Shown one piece after another: positions 16,956-25,261 of a DNA stretch of 64,000 bases. Where the stretch lies: NCBI GenBank assembly GCA_032881465.1, contig CP126168.1:744001-808000 (forward strand), given 5' to 3'. The notes beneath the pieces were generated by a model. The model was not told where the DNA came from and made no database searches. It saw only the letters and a program-made list of their open reading frames with translations. The translations under genes were made by a program, and so were the position numbers. The DNA comes from Parvibaculaceae bacterium PLY_AMNH_Bact1 (GTDB lineage Bacteria > Pseudomonadota > Alphaproteobacteria > Parvibaculales > Parvibaculaceae). Position 1 is the stretch's first letter. Each line of letters begins with the position of its first letter.

Positions 16956-17930
16956 CTAATGCAGACCGGAGCCGAGCGTTCCGGCGAGAATGGACGCGAA
17001 CAGGATCACACCAAAGTCACGATTGGATTTGAAGACTGCGAGACACCTGGCGGCATCATCAATCTTGGTGCGTGTGACCTGGCGCATGAGATGCCAGCCG
17101 CCAATCGCAAGGCCTAGATAGAAAATCCACCCAATGGCCGCCGCCATGCCCGCAAGGCCGAAGAAAAGAAGCGCGGTACCATAAAAGCCAAAGAGCCAAG
17201 TCGTCGTATTGTCCCCAAATCGAAGCGCCGTCGATTTGAGCCCCAGAAGCGCATCATCCTCTTTATCCTGATGGGCATAGATCGTGTCATAGCCCACCGT
17301 CCAGCAGATACAGCCGATATAGAGCAGCACAGGCGGAAGACTAAGGCCCCCTGCAACAGCAGCCCATCCAAGAAGGGCGCCCCAGTTAAACGTGAGACCA
17401 AGCATCACCTGCGGCCAATAGGTAAAGCGCTTGGCAAACGGGTAAAGCCCAACGAGTAACAGCGATGAGGCGCCCAACAGTATTGTGAAGAGATTGAACT
17501 GCACCAGGATCGTGAGACCAACAAGACAAAGCGCAATCAGGAAGGTCCATGCTTGTCGCAGACTGACAGCGCCAGACGGAATGGGCCGTGACCGCGTGCG
17601 GGCAACCTTCGCGTCAAATTCATGGTCAACAATGTCATTGATGGTACACCCGGCGCCGCGCATGACAAATGCCCCGAAAGCAAAGAGGAGCATCGTTCCA
17701 GGTTCCGGCAAATAGAGAAGCGACAGAACGGACCAGCCTTCGCCAAGCGGTGCTGCGAGCGCGATGGACCAAAGACAGGGCCACAGCAGCAGCCAGGTAC
17801 CGATAGGGCGGTCGGCGCGCATCAGGCGCAAATAGGGCTTTGCCTTTTCAGGTGCGTAAAAGTCCACCCAATTGTCAAACGCGGCGTCTGCAACGCGGGC
17901 GTCATTTGGTTGTCGGTGAGGGTCTGTCAT
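16956..17930 (-). CDS. ubiA: 4-hydroxybenzoate polyprenyltransferase
   Basis: 324 residues, a multi-pass membrane prenyltransferase of ubiquinone synthesis. The first aspartate-rich motif is NDIVDHEFD, followed by ARTRSRPIPSG; the second is YDTIYAHQDKEDD. The sequence begins with a soluble stretch ending in YLRLMRADRPIGTWLLLWP, typical of UbiA. It attaches the isoprenoid tail to 4-hydroxybenzoate in the inner membrane. It stands as a single minus-strand gene, convergent with nothing and upstream of the SprA-like gene region. Confidence 0.95.
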   Translation of the reverse strand: MTDPHRQPNDARVADAAFDNWVDFYAPEKAKPYLRLMRADRPIGTWLLLWPCLWSIALAAPLGEGWSVLSLLYLPEPGTMLLFAFGAFVMRGAGCTINDIVDHEFDAKVARTRSRPIPSGAVSLRQAWTFLIALCLVGLTILVQFNLFTILLGASSLLLVGLYPFAKRFTYWPQVMLGLTFNWGALLGWAAVAGGLSLPPVLLYIGCICWTVGYDTIYAHQDKEDDALLGLKSTALRFGDNTTTWLFGFYGTALLFFGLAGMAAAIGWIFYLGLAIGGWHLMRQVTRTKIDDAARCLAVFKSNRDFGVILFASILAGTLGSGLH

Positions 17931-18012
17931 CCAAAACGTCTCTTACGAAAACTCAATACGTAAGAGTGTCATAGCATCATTTGCAAGGCGCAGGGCCGTT
18001 CTGACGTCGTTG

Positions 18013-18714
18013 CTAGATAGAAAAATCAGCCTGCCGTCGGTCCGTGGTGGGCGCTTCATAGGCTTTGATTGCCTGCGAAAGGATAGAGGAGAGGCCTCCC
18101 TCCTGAGCTACTGCATCGCCACTTGTGTCTGCTTCTCCTTCAGCACTCTTCTGCTCTTTGGCTTGAAGTTCAGCAGCGGCGAGGATCTGCTGCGCCTGAG
18201 CGGCTACCTGGCGGTCTTTGGAAGACGGATCTGCGGGCGCATAAGCGGATCGAATAACCGCTTCCATTTTGGCAATGACTGACGCCGGATCGCTTCCCCC
18301 GGCAGACGTATTGATCTGGATCTCACCGTCGGTGATGTATTCCTTATTGTCGGGTCCGGTGGTGTAGCTATAGCTGATGCCACCGGTGACCCCACCACCA
18401 GCCGCCGCATGAGCGGCTTCGTGTGCTTTGACTTCTTCTTCGCGCTTCTTAAGCCTTTCGACCTCGGCTTCTTCCTCAGGTGTGAGATCCGTCTGAGGAC
18501 CTGCCTTGGCAGCAGAAGAACCGCCTTCCACCTTGCGGGTATTGCCTGTCTGGTCGAGAAGCCCCCGGCCAGCGCCATTCCCCTGAGCTTGTTGCGCTGG
18601 TTCGACCCCTAGAGCGCTCGGCGCAAAAACGCCGCCCGCGCGCGCGGAGTTAAGACTCGCACTCTGCAGGTATGGATTAAGGGACGTCTGTGGGGCGCCG
18701 ACACTACCGATCAT
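18013..18714 (-). CDS. SprA-like putative metalloprotease (CJM1_0395 family)
   Basis: About 233 residues from the ATG at 18714. The N-terminal half is low-complexity; residues near 110-190 form a conserved block, RLKKREEEVKAHEAAHAAAGG then ISYSYTTGPDNKEYITDGEIQI. HEAAH is an HExxH zinc motif, preceded by a charged coiled-coil-like segment. This block defines a family annotated as putative metalloproteases related to SprA; substrate unknown. A longer start at 18801 is possible but nears the divergent rsmE promoter. A hairpin (CTTAAG arms, about 18724-18754) lies before the chosen start. Confidence 0.8.
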   Translation of the reverse strand: MIGSVGAPQTSLNPYLQSASLNSARAGGVFAPSALGVEPAQQAQGNGAGRGLLDQTGNTRKVEGGSSAAKAGPQTDLTPEEEAEVERLKKREEEVKAHEAAHAAAGGGVTGGISYSYTTGPDNKEYITDGEIQINTSAGGSDPASVIAKMEAVIRSAYAPADPSSKDRQVAAQAQQILAAAELQAKEQKSAEGEADTSGDAVAQEGGLSSILSQAIKAYEAPTTDRRQADFSI

Positions 18715-18824
18715 GAGGCTAAGCTTAAGTGAAAGATGTTTGTTCTTTCTTAAGGGGTTTTCTCCTCGGTTTTCCTCGCGATCCGCAAGCTTCACCTGCA
18801 AATTGACTTCTTCTATAAGGGGTT

Positions 18825-19643
18825 ATGAGCAAGAAACACGAGAGCCATGAAAGTCCGGATCATTGCGGCACCGGCCCAGACCATTGTGCGACCGGCAAAG
18901 TGCGCCTCTTTGTGGAGGCGGGGTTGGGCGAGGGCCTGGGCGTGGTGCCAAACCGCGATCAAATCCACTATCTCTTGAATGTCATGCGCATGGATAACGG
19001 CGATCACGTGCGCCTTTTTAACGGTCGTGATGGTGAGTGGCTCGGTCGATTGGATGAGGTCAAAAAGCGATCCTGCCTGATCGCCCTGGAAAAGAAGACC
19101 AGAGAGCAGGACGCGCTGCCCGATATCTGGCTGTTGTTTGCGCCGGTCAAACGGGCCCGCCTCGACTTCATGGTCCAAAAGGCGGTCGAGATGGGGGCAG
19201 GGCGCCTGCTGCCCGTGAACACGGCGCGAACCAATGTGGCGCGCATCAAGCAGGACCGGCTCCGGGCCAATGCGGTAGAGGCTGCTGAGCAGTGCGGCCT
19301 GCTATCTGTCCCTGAGGTGGAAGAACCCCGGAGCCTGGAGCGCCTTTTGAACGAATGGTCCACCAACATGGGTGGGCGTCGGATCATTTTCTGTGATGAA
19401 GCTGCCCCGAAAGCGAGCACCTTGGACCAGTTGCAGGATCTTGAGGGCCCTGGCTCCCAGGCTGGTCCCATGGCGATCCTCATTGGGCCGGAAGGCGGCT
19501 TTTCACCAGCAGAGCGGGATCAGCTGCTAAACCGCGACGACACGCATGCGATTTCCTTAGGGCCCCGTATCATGCGAGCGGATACTGCAGCCGTTGCGGC
19601 ACTGGCGGCCATCCAGCTGGTTCTAGGCGATTGGCGGGGCTAG
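18825..19643 (+). CDS. rsmE: 16S rRNA (uracil-1498-N3)-methyltransferase
   Basis: 272 residues of the SPOUT family. An N-terminal PUA-like RNA-binding region (about residues 25-95) is followed by the trefoil-knot domain, with ARTNVARIKQDR, the SAM-binding LIGPEGGFSPAERD and LGPRIMRADTAAVAALAAIQ near the C-terminus. It methylates U1498 of 16S rRNA. AAGGGG lies just before the ATG. An unusual His/Cys-containing N-terminal extension of about 24 residues (HESHESPDHCGTGPDHC) precedes the conserved domain; a start internal to it cannot be ruled out. Confidence 0.94.
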   Translation: MSKKHESHESPDHCGTGPDHCATGKVRLFVEAGLGEGLGVVPNRDQIHYLLNVMRMDNGDHVRLFNGRDGEWLGRLDEVKKRSCLIALEKKTREQDALPDIWLLFAPVKRARLDFMVQKAVEMGAGRLLPVNTARTNVARIKQDRLRANAVEAAEQCGLLSVPEVEEPRSLERLLNEWSTNMGGRRIIFCDEAAPKASTLDQLQDLEGPGSQAGPMAILIGPEGGFSPAERDQLLNRDDTHAISLGPRIMRADTAAVAALAAIQLVLGDWRG

Positions 19644-19690
19644 TGCATATTCCCGAAAAGTGTGCGCGGTTTTCGGACAAGAATATGCAC
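19643..19690. repeat. Intergenic palindromic repeat after rsmE
   Basis: A 48-base element beginning at the last base of the rsmE stop. The outer arms GTGCATATTC and GAATATGCAC are perfect ten-base complements; the inner arms CCGAAAA and TTTTCGG form a second stem. It resembles the CGAAAAGTG...TTTTCGG palindromes scattered through many alphaproteobacterial genomes. No T-run follows, so it is more likely a repeat element than an intrinsic terminator. The rest of the 269-base rsmE-gshA spacer shows nothing clear. Confidence 0.7.
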
Positions 19691-19912
19691 CAACCAAGGG
19701 ATGAGAGACTTTCCAGTCGAAGGTGAGACAACTCAACGTCCGGAAATGCGATGGGAAATGCCTGTTAATGTTCACGATATTGGCAAAGCTTTAGAAAAGA
19801 CCTTGTGCGCGTTAGGGTCGTCCCTTACATGGCACTGACCTAAAGAGTGACGCAGGCGTCAATAACTGCGCGATGAGAAGTGGCCTGAAAAGGGCAGGAA
19901 GGCTGGGGGAGC

Positions 19913-21280
19913 ATGAGCATTCTGGTGGCGGGAGCTGATCCCATTTCAGGCTATGACGACCTGGTCTCTTATATTGAGGCGGGCGAGAAGCCGAAGGCAG
20001 ACTGGCGCATCGGCACCGAGCACGAGAAATTCCCCTTCCGCACCCAAGACCGTACGCCCATCCCCTATGATGGGCCCAAAGGCATCCGCGCCATGCTGGA
20101 AGGCATGACGCGCTTTGGCTGGGATCCTGTTCACGAAGGCGACCACATTATCGGTCTCACCTGTCCAGACAGTCTTGCTAACGTGTCGCTTGAGCCCGGC
20201 GGACAGTTTGAGCTTTCCGGTGCGCCGCTGGAGATGCTGCATCAGACATGCTCTGAAGTGCACGACCATCTGGCCCAGGTGAAAGAGGTCGGCGGCGAAC
20301 TCGATATCTGTTTCCTAGGCACAGGGTTCACGCCCGATTGGACCCGCGAAGACATTCCGGTGATGCCCAAAGGCCGCTACGGCATCATGACCGAATATAT
20401 GAAAAAAGTCGGTTCATACGGCCTCGACATGATGTACCGCTCCTGTACGGTCCAGGTGAACCTGGATTGGTCAGCTGAGAGCGACATGGTGAAAAAGTTC
20501 CGCGTCGCGCTCGCTCTGCAGCCGATTGCGACCGCCCTTTTTGCCAACTCCCCTTTCACTGAAGGCAAGCCCAACGGTTTCACCTCGTTTCGCTCACAAA
20601 TCTGGACCGATACGGATAAGGCGCGCACCGGCATGCTGCCCTTTGTGTTTGAAGATGGTTTTTCTTACGAGCGCTATGTGGACTATGCACTCGATGTGCC
20701 CATGTATTTCGTCTATCGCGATGGCACCTATCACGACGTGACGGGCAAGAGCTTTCGCGACTTCATGGCTGGCAAGCTGGAAGGCTTTGAAGGCGAGATG
20801 CCGACCATTGGCGACTGGTCCAACCACCTCACAACCATCTTCCCGGAAGTGCGCATCAAAAAGTTTATGGAAATGCGCGGTGCCGACAGTGGTCCATGGA
20901 ACTCCATCTGTGCGCTGCCCGCTTTGTGGGTCGGTCTTCTCTATGATGGCGGCGTGTTGGATGCCGCCTGGGATATGGTGAAGAAATGGACGCCGGATAC
21001 CCGTGAAGAGCTGCGCTGGGAAGTGCCAAAGACAGCGCTCGCCACGAAGGTGGCTGGCGTCAATGTCATGGACATTGCCCGCGAAATGGTCGACATGAGC
21101 CGTGCTGGCCTGAAAGCACGTGGACAGACAGACGGTGTCGGTGCAGACGAAACCATATTCCTCTCAACGCTTGAAGAAATTCTCGACAAGGGCAAGACCC
21201 GCGCCGACGAACAGCTCGAGGCATACAATGGCCGCTGGGGCGGCAAGATCGATCCCATCTATGATGAGTATGCGTTTTAG
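19913..21280 (+). CDS. gshA: Glutamate-cysteine ligase, plant/alphaproteobacterial type
   Basis: 455 residues of the GCS2 class rather than the E. coli class. Diagnostic stretches are RIGTEHEKFPF near the N-terminus, EPGGQFELSGAPLEMLHQTC and SCTVQVNLDW. The enzyme makes gamma-glutamylcysteine, the first step of glutathione synthesis. In plants this class has regulatory disulfides; whether this one does is not evident. The ATG follows a GGGGGA ribosome-binding site. rsmE upstream and gshA together form a common alphaproteobacterial pair. Confidence 0.95.
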   Translation: MSILVAGADPISGYDDLVSYIEAGEKPKADWRIGTEHEKFPFRTQDRTPIPYDGPKGIRAMLEGMTRFGWDPVHEGDHIIGLTCPDSLANVSLEPGGQFELSGAPLEMLHQTCSEVHDHLAQVKEVGGELDICFLGTGFTPDWTREDIPVMPKGRYGIMTEYMKKVGSYGLDMMYRSCTVQVNLDWSAESDMVKKFRVALALQPIATALFANSPFTEGKPNGFTSFRSQIWTDTDKARTGMLPFVFEDGFSYERYVDYALDVPMYFVYRDGTYHDVTGKSFRDFMAGKLEGFEGEMPTIGDWSNHLTTIFPEVRIKKFMEMRGADSGPWNSICALPALWVGLLYDGGVLDAAWDMVKKWTPDTREELRWEVPKTALATKVAGVNVMDIAREMVDMSRAGLKARGQTDGVGADETIFLSTLEEILDKGKTRADEQLEAYNGRWGGKIDPIYDEYAF

Positions 21281-21349
21281 GTCCTTGACCCTCTAAGCTC
21301 CCGGGCCTAAAACCCGCGTCCCTTTTGAGGGCGGAGCGGAGAAGATGTC

Positions 21350-21868
21350 ATGAAGCGGGTTCTGGTCATTGGTCCATCCGGCGCGGGTAAGACGACCCTT
21401 GCGAATGCTCTTGCTGAAAAGACAGGCCTTCCCCTTATTCATCTCGATACAGAATATTTGCGACCTGGCTGGGTCCCGACGCCGGATGAGGAATGGGCGC
21501 CAATTGTCTCAGGCCTTGTGGCGCGTGACAGCTGGATCATGGAAGGAAATTTCTCCTCCACCTTCCCGCTTCGCATGCCGCGCACTGACACCATCATTCT
21601 GGTGAGCCGGCCCCGTCTGCACTGTCTATGGCGCGTCTTCTTCAGATTCCTGCGATATAGAGGCGTCACACGGCCGGACCTGGCAGACGGGTGTCCGGAG
21701 AAATTTGATCCTTCTTTCTACAGATGGATCTGGGGTTTTCCGAACCGCTCTCTGCCTCGCATTCATAAAGCGTTGGCGACCATCGGCGCTCATGCGACCC
21801 AGGTCACCCTCGCAAGCGATGCGGAAGCCCGCGCCTTTCTGGATACAATCAATCCAAAGACCGATTGA
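21350..21868 (+). CDS. P-loop adenylate kinase-like protein (FlaR/topology-modulation type)
   Basis: 172 residues. Walker A is IGPSGAGKTTLANALAE at the very N-terminus, followed by LIHLDTEYLRPGW and WIMEGNFSSTF, the pattern of small nucleotide kinases annotated as DNA topology modulation (FlaR-like) proteins. It probably binds and phosphorylates a nucleotide or small molecule; the true substrate is unknown. It is 69 bases downstream of gshA on the same strand and may be co-transcribed. Confidence 0.85.
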   Translation: MKRVLVIGPSGAGKTTLANALAEKTGLPLIHLDTEYLRPGWVPTPDEEWAPIVSGLVARDSWIMEGNFSSTFPLRMPRTDTIILVSRPRLHCLWRVFFRFLRYRGVTRPDLADGCPEKFDPSFYRWIWGFPNRSLPRIHKALATIGAHATQVTLASDAEARAFLDTINPKTD

Positions 21869-22006
21869 TCTAAGGCGAGTTGCGGTTGCAAAATTTTGGG
21901 TAAGCTCCAAAAAACGCGTGACCTTGGCGCGATTTTTGGTTCCACTGAACGCAATACGCCTTTTGTCAGGTGCGTTTCACTTGGTTCTGTAGGGAAGGGT
22001 GAGGCC

Positions 22007-22423
22007 ATGGCCGAACTCAAAACCAAAGAGAATGACGCAAGCGTCGAGACGTTTCTTGCGACCGTGAGCGACGAAAAGCGGAAAGCCGACACGCGCACCG
22101 TCATGGAAATGCTAGAGTGCGTTACCGGCTGCCCACCCAAAATGTGGGGCACCAGCATCATTGGGTTTGACAGCTACGACTACACATATGAGTCCGGACG
22201 CAGCGGCACCTGGTTCGTGACAGGTGTGTCACCGCGCAAGCAGGCACTCACCATCTATATCATGCAGGGCTTTGGCGCTTACGAGGATCTCATGGGGAAG
22301 CTCGGCAAATACAAAACCGGCAAGTCCTGCCTTTACGTGAAAAAGCTCGAAGACATAGACATGAAGGTGCTGGAAAAACTGGCCCGTGAATCCATGAAAT
22401 GGATCCGCAAGAACTATTCTTAG
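22007..22423 (+). CDS. DUF1801 domain protein
   Basis: 138 residues from the ATG at 22007, preceded by AAGGGTGAGG. The DUF1801 (YdhG-like) fold is suggested by VETFLATVSDEKRKADTRTVMEML, PKMWGTSIIGFDSYDYTYESGR and the C-terminal LYVKKLEDIDMKVLEKLARES. The family is small, related to frataxin-like/iron-chaperone folds, and its function is not established. Its stop codon overlaps the end of the convergent NUDIX gene by four bases. Confidence 0.87.
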   Translation: MAELKTKENDASVETFLATVSDEKRKADTRTVMEMLECVTGCPPKMWGTSIIGFDSYDYTYESGRSGTWFVTGVSPRKQALTIYIMQGFGAYEDLMGKLGKYKTGKSCLYVKKLEDIDMKVLEKLARESMKWIRKNYS

Positions 22424-22917
22424 TTAGGCGTGGCCAAATGGTCGAGGGCGGCTAGTACTGACAGATAAATCGTTGAGACGGAGCCATCTAACGTGTCTTG
22501 AAGAATTTCAATGTTTGATCTGTCGACCCATGTTGATGTTGTGACCTTGTCTTGCTCCAGAACGGGTTTAGTGAGATCTCCCTCGACACGAACCGTGAAG
22601 TCAAACTCCCGCATAACAACGTCGCCATTCGATGTTGCTTCGGGCCATTCGGCAGTATGGACTAAGGGGCCGATTGTATGGATGTGCCAGCCTGTCTCTT
22701 CAAATGTCTCGCGCCGAAGGGCCGCGTCGAGTGTTTCGCCAGGGTCAACATGACCGCCTACAATATCCCACCGATTTGGAAACAAGCTGCGTGTGGCGCT
22801 TCGCTTTTGGCAGAAGATTTGACCATGTGCGTTCGCAATCAGAGCGCCAACGGTGATCCCTCGATTGTCGTCATCTGCTTCTCGTGCCAGCCTATCAAAT
22901 TCAGTGAATGCTATCAC
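22420..22917 (-). CDS. NUDIX hydrolase
   Basis: About 165 residues. The NUDIX box is intact: GGHVDPGETLDAALRRETFEETGW fits GX5EX7REUXEEXGU, the Mg-pyrophosphatase site. The fold preceding it (VGALIANAHGQIFCQKRS) is typical. Substrate unknown; probably a nucleoside diphosphate derivative. A GTG at 22917 overlaps the tldD stop by four bases (GTGA) and is the likely start; a longer frame to 23004 would run back into tldD. Confidence 0.9.
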   Translation of the reverse strand: MIAFTEFDRLAREADDDNRGITVGALIANAHGQIFCQKRSATRSLFPNRWDIVGGHVDPGETLDAALRRETFEETGWHIHTIGPLVHTAEWPEATSNGDVVMREFDFTVRVEGDLTKPVLEQDKVTTSTWVDRSNIEILQDTLDGSVSTIYLSVLAALDHLATPN

Positions 22918-24341
22918 GCAGCCGTTCCACCAACCGTCAGTCCACTGAGCTTGAGCGTTGGCTGGCCGACGCCGACTGGCACGCCCTGGCCGGCCTTGCC
23001 GCAAGTGCCGATGCCCGGATCAAGCTTCATGTCATTGCCGATCATGGACACCTTTGTGAGCACGTCCGGGCCGTTGCCAATGAGCGTGGCGCCTTTCACG
23101 GGCGCACCGATTTTACCGTTTTCGATCATATAGGCTTCGGTCACCGTGAAGACGAACTTGCCAGACGTGATGTCCACCTGACCGCCGCCAAACGACACCG
23201 CATAAAGACCGTCTTTGACGCTTTTCAGAATTTCTTCCGGGTCTTTGTCGCCATCGAGCATGTAGGTGTTGGTCATGCGCGGCATGGGCTGATGCGCAAA
23301 ACTTTCGCGCCGTCCATTGCCCGTTGGGTCCATGCCCATGAGGCGCGCATTCATGCGGTCCTGCATATAGCCTTTCAGTATTCCGTCTTCGATGAGCACG
23401 GTGTTTGACGTCGGCGTACCTTCATCGTCCACAGAAAGGGAACCACGGCGTTTTGCGATCGTGCCGTCATCTACAACCGTCACGCCGGGCGAAGCAACGC
23501 GCTCACCGAGCAGCCCTGCAAACGCACTTGTCTTCTTGCGATTGAAATCGCCTTCCAGCCCGTGGCCAATGGCTTCGTGCAGCAGAATGCCCGGCCAGCC
23601 ATTGCCAAGCACCACTTCCATTTCGCCAGCGGGCGCAGGCACAGAATCGAGATTGACGAGCGCTTGGCGCAGCGCTTCATCCACCTGTCCCTGCCACTGA
23701 TCGGGGCTGATCCAGGCGCTATAGCCTTCGCGGCCGCCAACACCATGGGAGCCGCTTTCCTGACGGTCGCCTTCGCCGACAACGACGGAGACGTTGACCC
23801 GCACGAGAGGGCGAATGTCACGCACCACCTGACCACCTGCCCGGATGATCTCGACAGCCTGCCATTCGCCTGCCATGGAGGCCGTCACCTGACGCACGCG
23901 AGGGTCTTTCGCCCGTGCATAGGCATCGATTTCCTGCAGCAGTTCGACCTTTTGCTCAAAGGTTTGGTCGCCGAGCGGGTTTTCATCGCCATAAAGCTGG
24001 GCGTTGGTGCGCGCTGGGCCATCCGCCAGCGTGCCGGAATGTCCTGACTTCACCGCTTGCACCGCGTCGGATGCCCGCATCAGGGAGGCTTCTGACACGT
24101 CAGAGGAGTGGGCATAGCCGGTGGACTCATCCGCCACGCAGCGCAGGCCAAAGCCCTGGTTTGTGTCATAGGTCGCGGTCTTCAGGCGGCCATCGTCAAA
24201 TGCCAGTGCTTCTGAGAGCCGATATTCAAGATAAAGCTCGCCATCGTCAGCTTCCGCGAGTGTGTCGTCCACCAGGCGCTCGACGCGGGAACGGTCAAGG
24301 CCAGCTGGTTCAAAGAAAAGATCGTCTGACGAAGCACTCAT
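22914..24341 (-). CDS. tldD: TldD metallopeptidase subunit
   Basis: 475 residues. The zinc motif is HEAIGHGLEGD (HExxxH), followed by FNRKKTSAFAGLLGERVASPGVTVVDDG, both hallmarks of TldD. The C-terminal region has GVPVGVGQPTLKLSGLTVGG. It pairs with TldE/PmbA, encoded at 10121-11476, to make a peptidase involved in removal of leader or unfolded peptides. It is co-oriented with a hypothetical gene upstream and with a NUDIX gene whose start overlaps its stop. Confidence 0.96.
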   Translation of the reverse strand: MSASSDDLFFEPAGLDRSRVERLVDDTLAEADDGELYLEYRLSEALAFDDGRLKTATYDTNQGFGLRCVADESTGYAHSSDVSEASLMRASDAVQAVKSGHSGTLADGPARTNAQLYGDENPLGDQTFEQKVELLQEIDAYARAKDPRVRQVTASMAGEWQAVEIIRAGGQVVRDIRPLVRVNVSVVVGEGDRQESGSHGVGGREGYSAWISPDQWQGQVDEALRQALVNLDSVPAPAGEMEVVLGNGWPGILLHEAIGHGLEGDFNRKKTSAFAGLLGERVASPGVTVVDDGTIAKRRGSLSVDDEGTPTSNTVLIEDGILKGYMQDRMNARLMGMDPTGNGRRESFAHQPMPRMTNTYMLDGDKDPEEILKSVKDGLYAVSFGGGQVDITSGKFVFTVTEAYMIENGKIGAPVKGATLIGNGPDVLTKVSMIGNDMKLDPGIGTCGKAGQGVPVGVGQPTLKLSGLTVGGTAA

Positions 24342-24389
24342 GGGCGGTAAAGCTCTCCAAATGGATGGAAGGGAGGAATTCTTGAAACT

Positions 24390-24785
24390 TTAGGCTGGCA
24401 GCCAGTCTGCCACAGCGGCAAGCCGTCCTGGCAGGTTGGACAGGTCACACCGCACTATATGGGGGCTGCAGCTGTAAAGGGGATATTGAGTCACCTGAAG
24501 TTGAGCCAAATCCACCAAAAACACGCCATTGATACGGCCAAACCAGTCATCCCACTCCCGGAATGTCCAAGTCTCCCAACCTGGAGGAGGGGCATTGGTC
24601 ACATCATCAACTGTAGCTGGGTGGGCCGCGCAGAAGCCGACGACGCAGCGTCCGGGCACTTTGGGGTCGAGATAAGGGGCGGCCTCACTGATCAGCTCCG
24701 GTGCGGCACCACCATTGGTATGCAGATGCACGCCTGCGGAAATATGCCGTCCGTAGTGAAAATGAATAAGCGCCTCATCGCGCAT
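24390..24785 (-). CDS. Hypothetical protein upstream of tldD
   Basis: 131 residues that I do not recognise. It is rich in His and aromatic residues near the N-terminus (IHFHYGRHISAGVHLH), has a central VVGFCAAHPATVDDV segment, two Trp-rich stretches (WETWTFREWDDWFG) and ends in LSNLPGRLAAVADWLPA. No signal peptide or membrane segment is evident. It lies 48 bases upstream of tldD on the same strand and may share its transcript. It could be a small metal-binding or enzyme-fold protein, but this is speculation. Confidence 0.65.
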   Translation of the reverse strand: MRDEALIHFHYGRHISAGVHLHTNGGAAPELISEAAPYLDPKVPGRCVVGFCAAHPATVDDVTNAPPPGWETWTFREWDDWFGRINGVFLVDLAQLQVTQYPLYSCSPHIVRCDLSNLPGRLAAVADWLPA

Positions 24786-24929
24786 TGCCGACCTCCCTGA
24801 TTTGAAGTCATTCTAAGCTGATTTTGGCCTTTCGGCACCTTCTGATCCGCAGTTTCACAGGATTTCTCGGGGCGCATTGATCTGATCTGGTCAAAAGCGT
24901 GGCAAAAAGTCGCGTGAGCCACGCCCTCT

Positions 24930-24958
24930 GTCACAGGGGCGTTAGGGCGGGCTATACT
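24930..24958 (+). promoter_or_regulatory. Candidate promoter of the cytochrome oxidase leader
   Basis: GTCACA (24930-24935) and TATACT (24953-24958) are separated by 17 bases, matching a sigma-70 promoter at four and five of six positions. It is the best candidate in the 476-base gap before ctaC. A second, weaker candidate is TTGACC at 25140-25145 with CAAAAT at 25164-25169, downstream of the leader terminator. Confidence 0.45.
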
Positions 24959-24980
24959 AATAAGCGACTCAGGAGCCTAA

Positions 24981-25013
24981 ATGTGGCCCAGCGGATCTGC
25001 GTCCGTTGAATGA
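24981..25013 (+). CDS. Possible 10-residue leader peptide before ctaC
   Basis: AGGAG (24971-24975) with five-base spacing precedes an ATG whose frame reads MWPSGSASVE and stops. It is followed within 45 bases by a terminator-like hairpin, an arrangement seen in attenuated leaders. It could also be a chance frame. No run of codons for one amino acid is present, so classical amino-acid attenuation is unlikely. Confidence 0.3.
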   Translation: MWPSGSASVE

Positions 25014-25054
25014 GGCGAGGGGAAGACCAGCTTTGGTGTTTGGGGCGTCAGCCT

Positions 25055-25088
25055 GGAACCGCTAAGGGGCGGATTTCCTCTTTTTTTC
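25055..25088 (+). terminator. Intrinsic-terminator-like hairpin in the ctaC leader
   Basis: GGAACCGC (25055-25062) pairs with GCGG..TTCC (25069-25078, two-base bulge) around a TAAGGG loop and is followed by TCTTTTTTTC. This is a good plus-strand intrinsic terminator lying about 170 bases before the ctaC start. Either it ends a short separate transcript or it conditionally stops transcription into the oxidase operon. Confidence 0.6.
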
Positions 25089-25261
25089 TCATTCGACCGC
25101 TTGCGACCTGCGGCTGATTGTGGTTTTTGACGCGAGAGTTTGACCGCAAAGTGAACCGCCGGACAAAATTCCAGGGTTCAGTTTGTGGAGGGGGCAGCCG
25201 GTTGTGGCAAAAACACAAAATTGGCGCCATCAGAATTTGATGTGAAGAGCGAGGCACAGAA

